Positions 46,434 to 57,667 of a stretch of DNA of 64,000 nt are shown here, one piece after another. Each line of letters starts with the position of its first letter. Position 1 is the stretch's first letter. The DNA lies in NCBI GenBank assembly GCA_950022295.1, contig OX465601.1, positions 117,571,501-117,635,500 on the forward strand, read 5' to 3'. Both the position numbers and the translations under genes were made by a program. Below the pieces are notes generated by a model, which worked only from the letters and a program-made list of their open reading frames with translations, ran no database searches and had not been told where the DNA came from. The DNA is from Bromus sterilis (taxonomy: Eukaryota > Streptophyta > Magnoliopsida > Poales > Poaceae).

Positions 46434-47416
46434 ATGGTTAAATTCTTTGAAACTAGATATTATTGGCAATGTGAATTCACTGAGGATCAACAAAAATATT
46501 ATAAGGAATACCGCTTTTCTGAAAAAAGGATATTTATATGAAAACTGATACAAAAATTATATCACTATGCTAGAAACTTATGCTCTGATTATGATATATC
46601 TTATTGTTGTGATGAATCTTGTTGCTGTTTGTCGTTTAAACACTTTCCTTTCCAATGTTGGTGTAATGATAACGAAACCTTGGCTTCTTATGCTAAAGAT
46701 CGTTATGATTTCTTTGATGTAGCACAAATAGAAGAATTTGTTGTCTTTAAGGGTGCCTATGAAATTGCTTCCTTTATTGAAAATATTGAAGATGCCCCTT
46801 ATAAATCTGAGAGTCTTGATATACTTAAATATTGGTTTGAGAATTTTAATGATAATGCTTATATTACTGACTATATCAAAAGGTTCTCTCTACAAGAGGA
46901 AGAGACTAATGCTTTGCAGGACTCTACGGAAGAAGAAATTACTGAAACTGAAAGCTCTTGGATGAAAAAGAGGAAGAGAGTGACGAACAAAAGGAGTAAG
47001 AGTAGAGTAGCTACCCATCTCTACCAACTAATGAGAGTAACTCTTTGACTCTTAGTTTATATGATTGCCCTCCATGCTTACCAAAGGAGGATGAATGCTA
47101 TATTGATTGCTATGATCCTATGGATTCTTTTGAAATATCCCTTTTTGATGAAATTGATGCTTGTGGACATGATGCCCCTATGAATGAAACTTGCAAGGAT
47201 GATTTTGCTACTGTTATTTATGATAACCCTTGCTATTTTGATAAGTCTTATGATAACCCTCTATTTTTTCCTACTATGGATGTTCTTGATAATGAGGAGT
47301 TATTCTTAGAAAGTTTGTATGATTATGTGCTACTAGATTATCATAAGCATGCTTTATGTGATGGTTATATTGTTGAATTTGTTCATGATGCTACTGAAAA
47401 TTATTATGAGAGATGA
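46434..47416 (+). pseudogene. I: acidic ORF of unknown function (stop and frameshift)
   Basis: The ATG at 46434 is in frame with the long ORF but meets a TGA at 46539-46541; the frame stays open from there to about 47040, shifts, and ends at 47416. The protein starts with an aromatic-rich block (FFETRYYWQCEF), then a Cys cluster (CCDESCCC), then the conserved FPFQCWCNDNE, YDFFDV, IEEFVVF and KGAYEIAS motifs, and an acidic C-terminal half ending near VHDATENYYER. It is homologous to the ORF of E over its length, which supports past coding function in both. It is located directly after the primer site, in place of gag. Function unknown. Confidence 0.6.
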
Positions 47417-48605
47417 AAATTTGGTTGTAGAAATTTTCATATTAGGAAAACACCTCTCCCCATGCTGAAAATCTTGAAGGTGCTCTTGTTTTACCTTCCT
47501 ATGCTTGATACTTTGTGCTTCATTGATTTAAGTTCTTAAAAAATTCCCATGCATAGGAAGCATGTTAGACTTAATTGTGGTTTATATTTTCTCCTTTGAT
47601 GCTCTCTTTTGTGCTTCAAATTTTTATTCTTTTGTGAGCATCGTTACACTCATGCCTAGCTAATGGCTTTAAAGAAGCGCTTCTGGGAGGCAGCCCAAAA
47701 CGGATTAGGTTTCTTTTGATTTTGTAGTGTCTTGGATGTTGTTACTACTGTAGCAACACCATTGTATATTTATTTTCTAGTATTCTGCCAAGTTTTAGCA
47801 TCTTATGATAAGGGAAGCAAAAGTTGTGACAGGCTGTCCAGAAAACAGATTCTGTTTGCTTGACGGAAAAATTCACGATAAATCACCAGTTCATCTTTTT
47901 GAGCTGATGTTTTTACACAGCATGCTCTATAAAATTGTGAAACTTTCATATGTTCTTAGTTTTTATATTTGAGTTGCATAAGTACCCCAAAAAAATTATT
48001 TACTACCTGCTGTTCTGTTTTTAACAGATTCTGACACGTTTTGCCTTTCCTCACTTTTGCAAATCTTAAGCTTGCTTTTTCTTTGCAAATTTTTTGGGAA
48101 ATCTTGAGAAACATTAGCTATTCAATAGTATCTTTATTTTCAGTAGAGGAAAATTAGTTTATTAATGGTACTAACCTGTCTAATCAGCTTATGATGAGTT
48201 ATGTATGAAGGGAGTTTTCAAGTGAGCGAGGGAAGATGATGAAAGAAGATCCGGGAGTGTCAAACGCTCAAGATTGGGGATGCCCCCATGCATCCCCAAT
48301 AAATATTCAAGGAGACTCAAGCATCTAAGCTTGGGGATTCCCCCGTGCATCCCATTCTCCATTAACAATCATCAGTTCGTCCTCCGTCTCACTATATTTT
48401 TATCACTTCATGTGTTATGTGCTATGCTTGGAGCGTCTCGATCTTAGGTTTACTTTTTAGTTTTCTTTAGCTTTTTTTGCTGTTCATAACAAGTTAGAAC
48501 CCAACTTAATTTGTGTGCGAGAGAAACACGCTCCACTTTAAACTAGAACACATCATATGATTTTTCATGCTTATCTTTCTTCTGTTCTGTGTTCTTTATA
48601 TTTTC
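47417..48605 (+). other. I: shared 3' non-coding module
   Basis: Aligns with 17719-18950 of E without the MITE. Contains the stem-loop at 47694-47707, the ctgtccagaaaacagattct motif, and two PPT-like hairpin units at about 48270-48297 and 48331-48353. Confidence 0.7.
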
Positions 48606-48655
48606 GTAACAGGAATTTCAAATCCCGAGAATCGGGTAGCAGCAGAATTCTGTTC

Positions 48656-48877
48656 TTAAATAAAAGAACCAAGTGAACCAGTAGTTTCAAAGGTAGTAGA
48701 AGCATCATCAAAAGCGTCTGACATATTGCCAGACTCAGAAGAAGTAGCATGTAACTGAGGTGAATCAAACTTACTCATAACTGAAGGTGAATCAAGTTTA
48801 CCACTAGTGGTAAGAGTAGTACCTCGTCTCGTACGGGATGGTAAGATCGGAACATTGGGGTCTCCTTTCTTACCCAT
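48656..48877 (-). pseudogene. gag: J: gag N-terminus
   Basis: An ATG at 48877, about 60 bp after the primer site, opens a 73-codon frame starting MGKKGDP, rich in Ser, Thr and Arg at first and Ser/Asp later. It ends in a stop at 48656. This is the leading, probably disordered part of an Athila-lineage Gag, upstream of the capsid region seen in F. Sequence beyond 48610 is lost at the junction with I. Confidence 0.6.
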
Positions 48878-48934
48878 AGTGGATAATGTGCAGCAGGTAG
48901 GATACTTCAATTAGACCTGTAAATAAAGCTATGG

Positions 48935-48952
48935 TCCCCGGCAACGGCGCCA
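48935..48952 (-). promoter_or_regulatory. J: primer binding site, tRNA-Asp
   Basis: The minus strand reads TGGCGCCGTTGCCGGGGA, a perfect complement to the tRNA-Asp 3' end. Confidence 0.9.
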
Positions 48953-48964
48953 GAAAACAGTACT

Positions 48965-50103
48965 TGGTAACCCTCAACTGTAGGGGATCGAGATAGTCTT
49001 CGCGGGCAAGATAACCCAATTTATTGATTCGAAACTTGGGGACACAAAGAATACATACAGGCTTTGACAATTGAGTTGTCAGTTCAACCGCACCTGAAAT
49101 AAACACTTGCTTGCACAAAATTATTAGTAGCAAGGGTAATATGGTAGTGATAGTGGAACAGCAAAAGTAAAACAGCGAAAGTAAACAACTAGTGACCAGC
49201 GGAAAGAAACACATTAGGCTAGGGAGATGGATGGTTGGGTGCTGCTTGGATAAGAACAAACACGTAATAGATTCTAACACGGGAAAGGCTCACAGAAAAG
49301 AAAGGATCATCTAGGCAAATATCAAACATCAGGCATGTATCCCAAGGTAGTTGTACGTGCTTGCAATAAGAACTTTTCACAACATCTTTTGTCCTACCCT
49401 CCCGCTACGAACGGGGCCAAAAGGAACTTAGGGAGATTAAGGTACTCCTGTCAAAGAGCACCGGAACAAAGCATTAACACTTCATGGATACACGGAATCC
49501 TCAAATTGTAGTCCATCCCCTTTGGTGTCCCAAGCTGACACCATTGAGATCGCCGGTTCCGGACTACAATAGGTGCATATGACTCATAGGTAGGATCAAG
49601 AACACCTCAAACTCAAGAAACAAAGGGGTGATCAGATCTGAAATCATGGCACTCGGGCCCAAAGTGACGAGCATTAAGAGCAACAAGTTGTAACAGAGAT
49701 GATAAACACCAAGTAGATGATAGGCAACATGCCCCCAATAATCTGATGAGCTATTACATGATCTAACTCATCCAATCCCTACAATCCCCTTTTCCTACAG
49801 CAAGGAATTACTCACACATGAGAGAAGAAGTCATGGAGGGGTGATGGAGAGGTGATGGTGATGACGATGGCGATGATTTCCCCTCACTGGAGGCCAAAAC
49901 AGCCTCCAGATTAGCTCTCCCAGAGAAGAATAGAGGGTGGGGGCGGCTCCGCGACGTATATTGGAAAAGCGACTTCTGTTTTGGAGTTTCCTCATCACGA
50001 GAATAAATAGAGGCCAAGGTAGGTCACCAGGGGGTGTGGGACCCACCGAAGAGGGCAGGTGGCGCGGCGAGGGGCTGGGCCGCGCCCCACACCCTTCTGG
50101 GTG
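48965..50103 (-). repeat. J: 5' LTR, 3' part (1139 bp)
   Basis: On the minus strand it ends GAGGGTTACCA. It includes a tatttattctcgtgat promoter-like block (near 50000-50012) and a GC hairpin next to the K insertion. Closely matches 61362-61660. Confidence 0.85.
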
Positions 50104-53100
50104 TGTCGGGACCCGGGGTTAGCGTATGCAAGTCCCGCTACGACATAGTCATATGGAGAGCCGAGAACCGTACCCACTTGTCTAAGCAGACAAGGCCAAG
50201 CACAGAACGTTCTCGGAAAGCATCGTACGTGAGGGGCATCCCATCCAGGACGGATGATCAACTGAGATGGGTCGTCATCGTCCGCACACACGTCTAATGA
50301 TATGGGTGATGAACTCCCATATTCAAAGACAAGTCGGCTCAACCATACTATCGACTATCTCATAGACTTACTCCAGCCTGATCACTTAGTCGGGGTCTAG
50401 GGCGGGCTCGATCATACATCAAAGTGTGCACGAGACAGTGTCTCGTACAATCGCATCGCGATGCCCCAAGATGCGCACATCTAAGGGCCACTTGGTGTAT
50501 AAAAGACCGCCAGCCAGATCACAACTAAGGTCTCAAAAACCCATAAAAAGACATGCATGTTATAAACATACACGCAGCACACATGCCTTGTATGAACAGC
50601 AGGTATCATTGAAATTATCTACAAAGTATAAATTTTATTGATAACTCTCACAGAGTGCACACAGATATCACAAGCATGTGATCCAACATTACAACAAACA
50701 AGCGGAAGCAAAGTAGGTCTGAGTACAGACAAGTTTAACAAATGGCTTAAGAAGCCTTATTTAAACACAAGCCCTCCACGAGGGAACCAGTCGTCTGACT
50801 GGGACTACTCTAGCTTGGTCTTCAGTCGTCGAGCTCGATGAAGAATCCACCTTCGGGGTCAGTGGGTTCATCTAAAACATAGAATAACCAAACGTGAGTA
50901 CAAAGTCGTACTCAGCAAGACTTACATAGGAGCTATACTACTCATGCACATGTATACAGGTAAAGGGAGGTGGGGTTCAAATGCAGAAGTGCCAGCTTTG
51001 ACTTGGCTAGTCCTGAACTAAGAGTACCAGACTTGAGGTAAGAAGCGTACACGAGTCCACTACATCTCTTCAACCAATTACACCACTATGGTGCCTTCCT
51101 CGACTTCCCCACGAGAAAGCACGCCATAGCACTCACGCTTATCTTGGTAAGTTTTATAAGTATCCAGTTCAAGTTGTCTAATAATCAGGCACAGTTTTCC
51201 AAGTAGTCCCTTACCGCGGACGCGGCTATTCGAATAGTTTATTAACGCTGCAGGGGTGTACTTCTACAGACATGAAACCATTAGTTACCGCCGGGATCTC
51301 GTCACCCTTCAAGAGGGTGTCGGCGAGGATAATCTCCACGACTTTTACCTCACAACCAACTCAAGTTCAATGAAGACGCCTATCTGGGAGGGTTTCCACA
51401 TTCGTAACCCGGCCGGTCTACCGAAGTGGTCCCAGAAGATGTATGCGTGGTGCATAAGCCGGTCTCGGTTGAGCCGTTCTCTCACCTTGCATCCAGGCCA
51501 CAAACCTATCAGAACTCCGAACTACTGCGACTCATTGAACTGAGAAGGGGTGAATTAGTAGGTTGAGCGGGGATCCGTTTGCCCAACATGTGGTAGTACT
51601 ATTCAGCTTGGATCACCACACAAGAACTCAGGCTTAAGGCGGTGTTCAACGAGACAAACCACTGTGTACACCTACACAGCCTCTCATCGTTCACCTTGTA
51701 TTAGAGTAGATTCACCAACACATTTCCACCATCATCAACATGATCACTATCATCCCGACTCACATAACAGTATCAACATTGTAACACCCTAAGCATGCAA
51801 TAAGCAGTAACAATTGCAGGGGCCACATGACATCAATCAACTCCTACATTTGCTAGGATTGTGGTTTGCTTACTACTGTGACAAAATGATAGGTCATGCA
51901 AAGGAATGGTTTCAACTATGCGGTAGAAACGCATCATGGTAATCATCCTATACAATGCATAAGCGAGACATGCGAGGGAATTGGGATTTTATCCACATGA
52001 TCAATGGGGTTTTGCTTGCCTTGCTGACGAGGTTCAGTCTCGGGATCTTCAACGAAGGGGGATGCCTCCTGTTTTGGTTCCACCTCTACTCGACAAACAA
52101 CAGGCAAGGGAGCACAATAAGTACAATGCACAATCACTTAGTTGAAGTTTGAAACTTGATGTATATGCTTCTGATGTGTGAGGCAATTCCATTTAAATGG
52201 AGTATATTGCAAATGAAATTGCAAATTCAAACTCCAATTTGAATTCAATTTAGCCAAGTTACAATTGCTATTGTTTGATCAATGTAATTCATCTTGAAAT
52301 GTGTATGATATGCCTCTGATGTTCAAGTGAAATGTGTTATGTTGCTAAGGTTCAAATTGCAAAAGCATTTGAATTTAATTTTATTAAATTCCAAATAAAC
52401 CAAATAGCAAAAGCAACTGGTCCCATTTTAAATTCAACTCAAACATAGTTGAAAGTTATATATTTGGATAGATTATTTTCTCCTGATCATTTTTCATATA
52501 TTATATGTTAAATTTGGAGTTAATATGAATTTTTTATGAATTTCCAAATTTTGGAATAATTTCTGCCAATTTCTGAATTGATTTAAATAGAAAAACCTTT
52601 ATTGCGTCAGCATGGGGTCAGCATGACGCCAGGGGGCCTCTGACAAGAGGGACCCACCTGTAAGTGTCTCATGTGTTAATTAAAACATTTTGTTTTTGAT
52701 TTAAACTAATTTGGGTGATTAGCAGGGGGCAGGGCCCACACGCCAGCCTCACAGGGTGTGGGATTAGGGGCTAAACTCGCCGGACACGTCAGCCTCTGCA
52801 ACCACTGAGACGTAGCTCTTGGTGCCGCGCGTCGAATGGGACCAAGAACAAGGGCTGGGGTGCCCTATAGGCTCACTGGCGACGAGCTTTGCGGCGACAG
52901 TGGTACGGCTGCGAGGCAAAACTCGCTACGGTGCACTAAAAGGAGCGGGGTTAGGTGCGTTTGAAGAAGAGGAGCACGACGGTTGCGAAGGACATGGCCC
53001 CGAGCTCGATTGCTTCACGGGTGCTCGCCGACGAGCACCACGGCGGCGTTGAGCTACGGCTCCCATGGTGGATCCGGATACAGCTGCGGGGAGGGCGCGG

Positions 53101-54121
53101 GACCAGAGGGGTTTTGCTCAGAAGCTCACCCTGAGTGCAACGGCGGCGACGGCTTGCTCGGGGAGGTCCTGGTGATGGAGAATCAGGCGATGGCGCGCGG
53201 CTGCCGTAGTTGAAGAAGAAGACCCGATTCCTTGGCTCCACGGGCTCCGTGCTCGATTCCTTCTGCACGGAGACGTAGTCGACTGTGACGAAGACGATGG
53301 ACACTACTGCGCGGCTTGGGGACGACGGTGGCCACGCGGGCTTCAATCCATGGCAACGGCGGCGCTCGGTTCGTCGTCGAACTCGGCGAGAGAGAGAGAG
53401 AGGGAGAGACTCTGGAGGGGGGGAATGGGTGCGTGGCGTCTCCAGGAGCTGCGAGGCGCGTCTAGGAGGCTCCAGAGGGGAAGGTGGCGGCTAGGAGAGC
53501 GGCGGCGTGCTCGGCTAGCTCGGTGGCATTCCACCGAGCAGCTTGGAGGCGCGGGGTCGGGGAAGAAGACCCCTGTGCCCTTTTGGGCCGGCTGGGATGG
53601 ATGGGCCGGCTTCGCCTAGGCGTCAGGTAAGCTTTTCTCTATTTTCTTTTCTGTTTAATCTTTCCTTTCTATTTTTTTCTTTTTTGTAATTTGTTTTGCT
53701 GTGCTAAATAAATAGCTAGGCATTTTATTAAATGCTAAAACTTTTTACATGGCCTCATAATAATATATACTAGCCATTTGCAAAGTTTGGCACTTTTTTA
53801 AATTCAAATTATTTGAATCTTAAATCAAATAGGGGTTTTTTAATTAATCCAAGGTCCTGTTTGAATATTTGAAAAATCCATGAGCATGTGGTGGGTCCCA
53901 CATCACTTGATATGTCATCACACTCATTTATAAGACTTTTCAAAAATCAAACATGAATTTTTGGAGAAGATTTATTTCTGGCCTTTTGAATTAATTCATC
54001 TGGGGGTGTTCCTTCTCCCATTTGAGTTTGAAAATGGTTTCAAATGATTTCTTTTGCAATTTTTAACATGATGCAAGGTGACTTGCTAATCCTAGCACGT
54101 ACCTAACTTGGGGTTGTGACA
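50104..54121 (-). repeat. K: 3' LTR, 4018 bp
   Basis: Plus strand TGTCGGGACC to GGTTGTGACA. Very similar to 57668-61015, with scattered substitutions. It contains the palindrome at 51227-51236 and a GA microsatellite near 53390-53408. It lacks a 78-bp block present in the other LTR at 60371-60448. Confidence 0.9.
51227..51236 (-). other. K LTR: palindrome of the shared chromovirus LTR core
   Basis: TATTCGAATA, followed on the minus strand by AGCCGCGTCC. In the other K LTR (58802-58811) it has decayed to tatttgaata. Confidence 0.6.
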
Positions 54122-55682
54122 ACTCGCCCCCACTCAAAATAATCTCCTCCCGAGATTCAGAAGTCTGCAGGAGGAAGGAGGGGTACTCGGTACGGAGACG
54201 GCCTTCTCTTTCCCACGTGGCTTCCCTCTCAGAGTGGTGTGACCATTGCACTTTCAGAAACTTAATCTTCTGACGACGAGTGACACGCTTTGCGGAATCA
54301 AGAATACGAACGGGGTATTCTCGATAAGAAAGGTCATCTTGGAGATCAAGCGTTTCATGGTCGACTTCGCGGATGGGGTCCTTGAAGCAACGCCTGAGTT
54401 GGGACACATGGAATACATCATGTACTCGGGAAAGGTGCGGGGGTAGTTCAAGTTGGTAGGAAACTTCTCCACGTTTAGCAAGAATGCGGAAAGGTCCGAT
54501 GTAACGTCGGGCCAACTTGCCTTTGATACTGAATCGTTAGGTTCCCTTCAGAGGAGTAACTCGAAGGTAAGCCTTCTAATCCAGATTGTAGATCTCTTGC
54601 CTATGATGACGATCATAGTAGCTTTTTTGACGAGACTGGGCTGCTTTCAATTGATCACGAACAATGCGAACTTGCTCTTCTGCTTCCTTGATCATATCCG
54701 GTCCAAAGAATTGTCTTTCACCGGTTTCTGACCAGTTTAGGGGTGTTCGACATCGTCGTCCATATAGGAGTTCAAAAGGAGCCATGTTCAGACTAGATTG
54801 GAAACTATTGTTATAAGAAAATTCGGCGAATGGAAGAGACTTCTCCCAATTCTTTCCGAATGAGATAATACAAGCTCTGAGCATGTCTTCAAGAATTTGG
54901 TTAACCCTTTCGACTTGACCGCTAGACTGAGGATGGAAAGCTGTACTAAAGGAGAGATGAGTTCCCATAGCATTCTGAAAGCTTCCCCAAAATCTAGAGG
55001 TGAAAATGCTACCACGATCAGAATTGGTTTCCAAAGGAACACCATGAAGAGACACAATTCTAGAGACGTACAAGTCCGCTAACTGTCTAGCAGTTATAGG
55101 CTCGCGAACTGGAAGGAAGTGAGCAACTTTGGAAAGCCTATCTACCACAACGAAGATGGCATCATTTCCTTTCTGGGTTTTTGGAAAGCCAGTGATGAAA
55201 TCTATAGTGACTTTGTCCCATTTCCACTCTGGAATAGGCAAAGGTTGAAGTGTACCAGCAGGTCTTTGATGTTCGGCCTTAATGCGACGACAAACATCAC
55301 ATTCGGCGATGAACTGAGCAATTTGTCGCTTCATCCTAGTCCACCAAAATCTCAGGCGTAGGTCTCGGTACATCTTTGTGCTACCAGGATGAATCGAAAG
55401 GGGTGTGTCATGGGCCTCCTTAAGAATTAGCCTCCTAAGATTGTGTTTTCGTGGTACAACCAATCGAGTGCCAAAGAAAATGACACCTTGATCATTTATG
55501 GAGAAACATTTAGCAACTCCGCTAGCAATGTTCTTCTTGATCTCTGGAATACCACCATCACGTTTCTGGGCGGCTATAATTTTATCCTCAAGGGTTGGTT
55601 TCGCCACCAAGGTAGAAAGATAGCCATGAGGAACAATCTCAAGATTGAGTTTGCAAAATTCCTCATGAAGAAGTGGTTGATA
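54063..55682 (-). pseudogene. pol: K: integrase and chromodomain
   Basis: Continues the pol frame after the TAG at 55683. Integrase has a zinc-binding H-H-C-C region (His pair near the EAHD/IHPG block, then CDVCRR) and the DDE triad seen as VTIDFI, NSDRG and GQVERVN. A stop at 54576 interrupts the C-terminal part, but the frame continues with the GPFRIL and VFHVSQLRR motifs. A chromodomain follows (YPVRILDSAKRV...IKFLKVQWSHHSEREATWE), which in chromoviruses directs integration to marked chromatin. The final codons run through the polypurine tract into the LTR, and the stop codon lies at 54063 inside it. Confidence 0.85.
54122..54138 (-). promoter_or_regulatory. K: polypurine tract
   Basis: The minus strand reads TTTGAGTGGGGGCGAGT next to the LTR. 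It overlaps the coding end of the chromodomain frame. Confidence 0.75.
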
Positions 55683-57002
55683 CTATTGTAACATGAGGTT
55701 GTTACAATACGACTTACGACTTAGTGCATCAGCAATGACATTGGCTTTGCCTGGGGTGTAAGAAATTCCTACGTCATAATCTTTTATCAAGTCAATCCAA
55801 CGTCTTTGTCTGAGATTAAGATCTGGCTGGGTGAAAATGTATTTGAGGCTTTGGTGGTCGGAATAGATCTCACAACGATTACCAAGGAGGTAATGTCGCC
55901 AAGTTGTTAGGACATGAACTATGGCAGCGAGTTCAAGATCATGGGTAGGATAGTTCTCCTCATGTGGCCGCAACTGGCGTGAAGCATAAGCTACCACATG
56001 TCTATCTTGCATAAGTATGCATCCTAACCCTTGCCGCGAGGCGTCACAAAAGATCTCGAAATCCTTTTTGGTGTCTGGAGGCGCAAGTACGGGTGCAGAA
56101 GTCAATCTTATTTTTAGCTCTTGAAAGCTTTCCTCGCACTTGGGAGTCCATAGCAATTTCTTATCTTTCTTGAGGAGTTCAGTTAGAGGCTTTGCAACTT
56201 TAGAAAAGTTCTCGACGAAGCGACGGCAATAGCTGGCTAGGCCAAGAAAACTCCTAACTTGCTTAACCGATTCAGGTGGAGTCCAGTCAAGGACGGCCTG
56301 AACTCTCTCGGGATTCACAGCAATGCCTTTTGCAGAAATCACGTGGCCTAAGTAGGTCACTTCTGGTAGCCAAAATTCACACTTGGAGAATTTAGCATAC
56401 AGGCGATGCTCTCTAAGTTTCATCAATACCAGCCTTAGATGTTCGGCATGTTCTTCTTCGCTCTTCGAGTAGATGAGAATTTCATCGAGATAAACCACAA
56501 CAAATTTATCTAGGTACTCCATGAAGATCGAATTCATCATGCGCGAGAAAGTGGCGGGGGCATTGGTTAAACCAAAGGACATGACGGTGTACTCGTAAAT
56601 ACCATAACGAGTAGTGAAAGCCGTTTTGAGAATGTCCTCGTTTCGGATTTTTATTTGATGATAACCTAATCTCAAATCCATCTTGGAGAAGACAGAGGAT
56701 CCAGCAAGTTGATCATAAAGATCATTGATCCTGGGCAATGGGTACTTGTTATTTATCGTCGCTAAATTTAGCGGGCGATAGTCTACACACATCCTTTTTG
56801 TTCCATCTTTCTTCGTTACGAACAGAACGGGGCAACCCCATGGCGATGAGCTAGGGCGGATGAAGCCTTTTTCCAACAAAGCTTCAAGTTGGGTTTTAAG
56901 CTCAGCTAACTCACGTGGGGCCATTTTGTATGGTCGTCTGGAAATTGCTGCGGTTCCTGGCATAAGATCTACTATGAACTCAACACATCTGTCGGGTGGC
57001 AT
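55683..57002 (-). pseudogene. pol: K: reverse transcriptase and RNase H
   Basis: 439 codons from an ATG at 57002. Residues 1-50 carry the entry motif ([25 protein letters not shown]). The RT core follows: [58 protein letters not shown], and the catalytic box at residues 171-174 as YLDE. The Ty3/Gypsy box normally ends in two Asp; here codon 174 (56481-56483) is Glu, which should inactivate polymerisation. RNase H ([22 protein letters not shown]) ends with DALSRK. A TAG at 55683 separates it from integrase in the same frame. Upstream, gag and protease are deleted. Confidence 0.9.
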
Positions 57003-57651
57003 GATTGAAGGGGTTGGTTACTCGGTAGTTTTCCTAGAGGATGACCACGATCTACTAGGGGCTTCAACAGATATGTTAGAGTAGCAAGGTACCCCAACAC
57101 GATGGTTAGGGTGGTTCTTCTTGCTAGAAGACATCTAAAGTGGGAGGAAGAGCTGCAAATGATTCAGTATAGGTTTCTAGGACAAAACCTACAACAACAC
57201 TATGGAACTGTCGGGAATGCCACCTAGAAATTATTCTAAAAGGACAACCGAAAGGGGGAGAAGGATTTTGCAAATGCATCAGATTATGAAGAAACCTAGA
57301 ATGACTCGGACAGCATAACGGCTGTAATTGCAAGATAAAACAATGTTCTTACAACATAGAAACAACACTTACATACGATGTAAGAAATCAGGAAGCATAA
57401 CAACTATAGCAAACCGAACACAACTTTCCTATGGCTACAAGGAAGCAAACAACGAGATGTGATAATCAGACAGAGGTGAGCCTAGTCCAATCTTCCCGTA
57501 GAAGAGGTAAGGGTGACTCAGAACTCAGAACGAAGGGGGTAAGGAGAAAAAAGAAGCCTTACGTTGTTCTCTTATATACCCAGAGTAAATATATAACAAT
57601 AGCAAGCTAGACTCGACTCCGGCCAAGGCTGATAATCCTACAGTCAGTCCT
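57003..57651 (-). other. K: residual leader; gag and protease deleted
   Basis: Only about 650 bp separate the primer site from reverse transcriptase. No capsid, zinc knuckle or protease motif is visible; this is leader plus deletion junction. Confidence 0.65.
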
Positions 57652-57663
57652 GCTCTGATACCA
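57652..57663 (-). promoter_or_regulatory. K: primer binding site, initiator tRNA-Met
   Basis: The minus strand reads TGGTATCAGAGC, perfect, four bases from the LTR. Confidence 0.9.
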
Positions 57664-57667
57664 AGTC

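Larger units (their letters stand above)
44798..48605 (+). mobile_element. Element I: Sabrina-like Gypsy element, 3' truncated
   Basis: 5' LTR 44798-46340, tRNA-Asp primer site, acidic ORF homologous to that of E, and the shared non-coding module with its stem-loop (47694-47707) and paired PPT-like hairpins (48270-48345). Homology to E stops near 48603, where J begins on the other strand. The LTR is diverged from that of E, so I is a relative and not a recent copy. Confidence 0.85.
48606..50103 (-). mobile_element. Element J: F-family Gypsy element, 5' end only
   Basis: Minus-strand LTR part (48965-50103), perfect tRNA-Asp primer site (48935-48952) and the first codons of gag. The LTR is interrupted at 50104 by K. 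Confidence 0.8.

Noticed and set aside
42644..50103. H and J as one minus-strand element split by I
   Set aside because: Orientation and family agree, but the order would need the capsid-protease region missing between 48610 and 44797 and I has no 3' LTR or target duplication, so a single element cannot be shown.
53390..53408. GA-repeat as a regulatory element
   Set aside because: Short simple repeat in a GC-rich LTR part, with nothing to separate it from ordinary microsatellite growth.
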